From Burkholderiales bacterium (GTDB taxonomy: Bacteria; Pseudomonadota; Gammaproteobacteria; Burkholderiales; Usitatibacteraceae): a stretch of DNA of 7,253 bases. The notes under the pieces were generated by a model. It was not told the origin of the DNA and ran no database searches. It worked only from the letters and a program-made list of their open reading frames with translations. The first letter of the stretch is position 1. Every line of letters begins with the position of its first letter. The stretch spans positions 1-7,253 of the forward strand of contig JANXWW010000017.1 of NCBI GenBank assembly GCA_025350945.1. Reading direction: 5' to 3'. Below, piece by piece: positions 6,694 to 7,253 of the stretch. The position numbers and the translations under genes were made by a program.

Positions 6694-7253
6694 TTGAAAA
6701 ATACAGTTGGTGTGGTGGGGGTTGTTGGCTTGGGTTATGTGGGCTTGCCGCTCGCGGTTGAATTCGGCAAAGCAGGCCCTACCGTTGGATTCGACTTGTC
6801 CGCAGAGAAAATTGCGCATTACCGTAAATTTCATGATCCGACCGATGAAGTATCAGAAGAAAATCTGCGTGCATCAACGCATCTGAAAGTCACCACCGAT
6901 GTTTCCGAATTAAAAGCCGCTGACATCATCGTCATCGCGGTGCCCACACCAGTGAATGAAGCGCGCCTGCCTGATTTTGGCCCACTCATTAGCGCCAGCC
7001 GCGCGATTGGCCCGCACCTAAAACGCGGCGTGATTATTGTTTACGAATCCACCGTGTATCCGGGCGCGACAGAGGAAGTCTGCATTCCTGAATTGGAAAA
7101 AGCATCGGGCATGAAATGGAAAGATGGATTTTTCGTCGGCTATTCGCCAGAGCGAATTAACCCGGGCGACAAAGAACATACGATCACCAAAATTACCAAA
7201 GTTGTGTCCGGCGACACGCCGGAGACACTGGAAGCTGTTGCCAATCTTTACGC
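6694..7253 (+). CDS. tviB: Nucleotide-sugar 6-dehydrogenase, TviB/WbpO type (partial, cut by right edge)
   Basis: The first 186 residues are visible. The family oxidises C6 of a UDP-sugar twice, using two NAD+, to give a uronic acid; TviB/WbpO members use UDP-GlcNAc or UDP-GalNAc. The N-terminal NAD domain has GLGYVG (12-17), with Asp34 as the likely ribose ligand. PTPVNEARLPD (84-94), YESTVYPGATEE (117-128) and GYSPERINPGDKEH (149-162) are hallmarks of the TviB/WbpO/WbpA-like branch rather than of Ugd-type UDP-glucose dehydrogenases. The catalytic Cys region and the C-terminal domain lie outside the window, so substrate and intactness cannot be checked. The start is TTG with a GGAGAG site. 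It is probably co-transcribed with the epimerase, and both would feed uronic-acid sugars to the polysaccharide started by the glycosylphosphotransferase. Confidence 0.93.
   Translation, partial: MKNTVGVVGVVGLGYVGLPLAVEFGKAGPTVGFDLSAEKIAHYRKFHDPTDEVSEENLRASTHLKVTTDVSELKAADIIVIAVPTPVNEARLPDFGPLISASRAIGPHLKRGVIIVYESTVYPGATEEVCIPELEKASGMKWKDGFFVGYSPERINPGDKEHTITKITKVVSGDTPETLEAVANLY

Noticed and set aside
6364..6697. Open frames overlapping the epimerase 3' end on both strands
   Set aside because: They are alternate-frame and antisense shadows of the epimerase, which has intact catalytic motifs and a normal length.

Overview
The window holds four protein-coding genes in two divergent pairs around a 783-bp gene-free, AT-rich region (4864-5646). 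All are of proteobacterial type. The initiating sugar transferase has the sequence pattern of the exosortase A (XrtA)/PEP-CTERM-associated exopolysaccharide systems. Those are common in environmental beta- and gammaproteobacteria, so a betaproteobacterium or related organism of moderate GC is the best guess; the species cannot be told from this sequence.

Left half, minus strand: a hybrid non-ribosomal peptide/polyketide megasynthase starts at 3308 and runs off the left edge. The visible 1102 residues are a degenerate C-terminal half of a condensation domain, a complete adenylation domain, a carrier domain and the first half of a ketosynthase containing its active-site Cys. Upstream on the same strand lies a complete polyprenyl-phosphate glycosylphosphotransferase (4863-3478). 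The 169-bp gap between them contains two perfect hairpins.

Right half, plus strand: a complete UDP-glucuronate 4-epimerase-type SDR enzyme (5647-6651) is followed after 42 bp by a TviB/WbpO-type nucleotide-sugar 6-dehydrogenase. The latter starts at a TTG codon (6694) and is cut by the right edge.

Together, the epimerase and dehydrogenase supply uronic-acid nucleotide sugars, and the glycosylphosphotransferase places the first sugar-phosphate on undecaprenyl phosphate at the inner membrane. This is the edge of an exopolysaccharide/capsule locus. The megasynthase either belongs to an adjoining biosynthetic cluster or makes an aminoacyl-polyketide linked to the polysaccharide system; the sequence does not decide which.

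The central spacer carries three perfect palindromes (16, 12 and 18 bp) and a sigma-54-like -24/-12 element placed suitably relative to the largest palindrome. This suggests enhancer-dependent control of the polysaccharide genes, but it is a by-eye inference. I saw no tRNA, rRNA, insertion sequence or CRISPR array.
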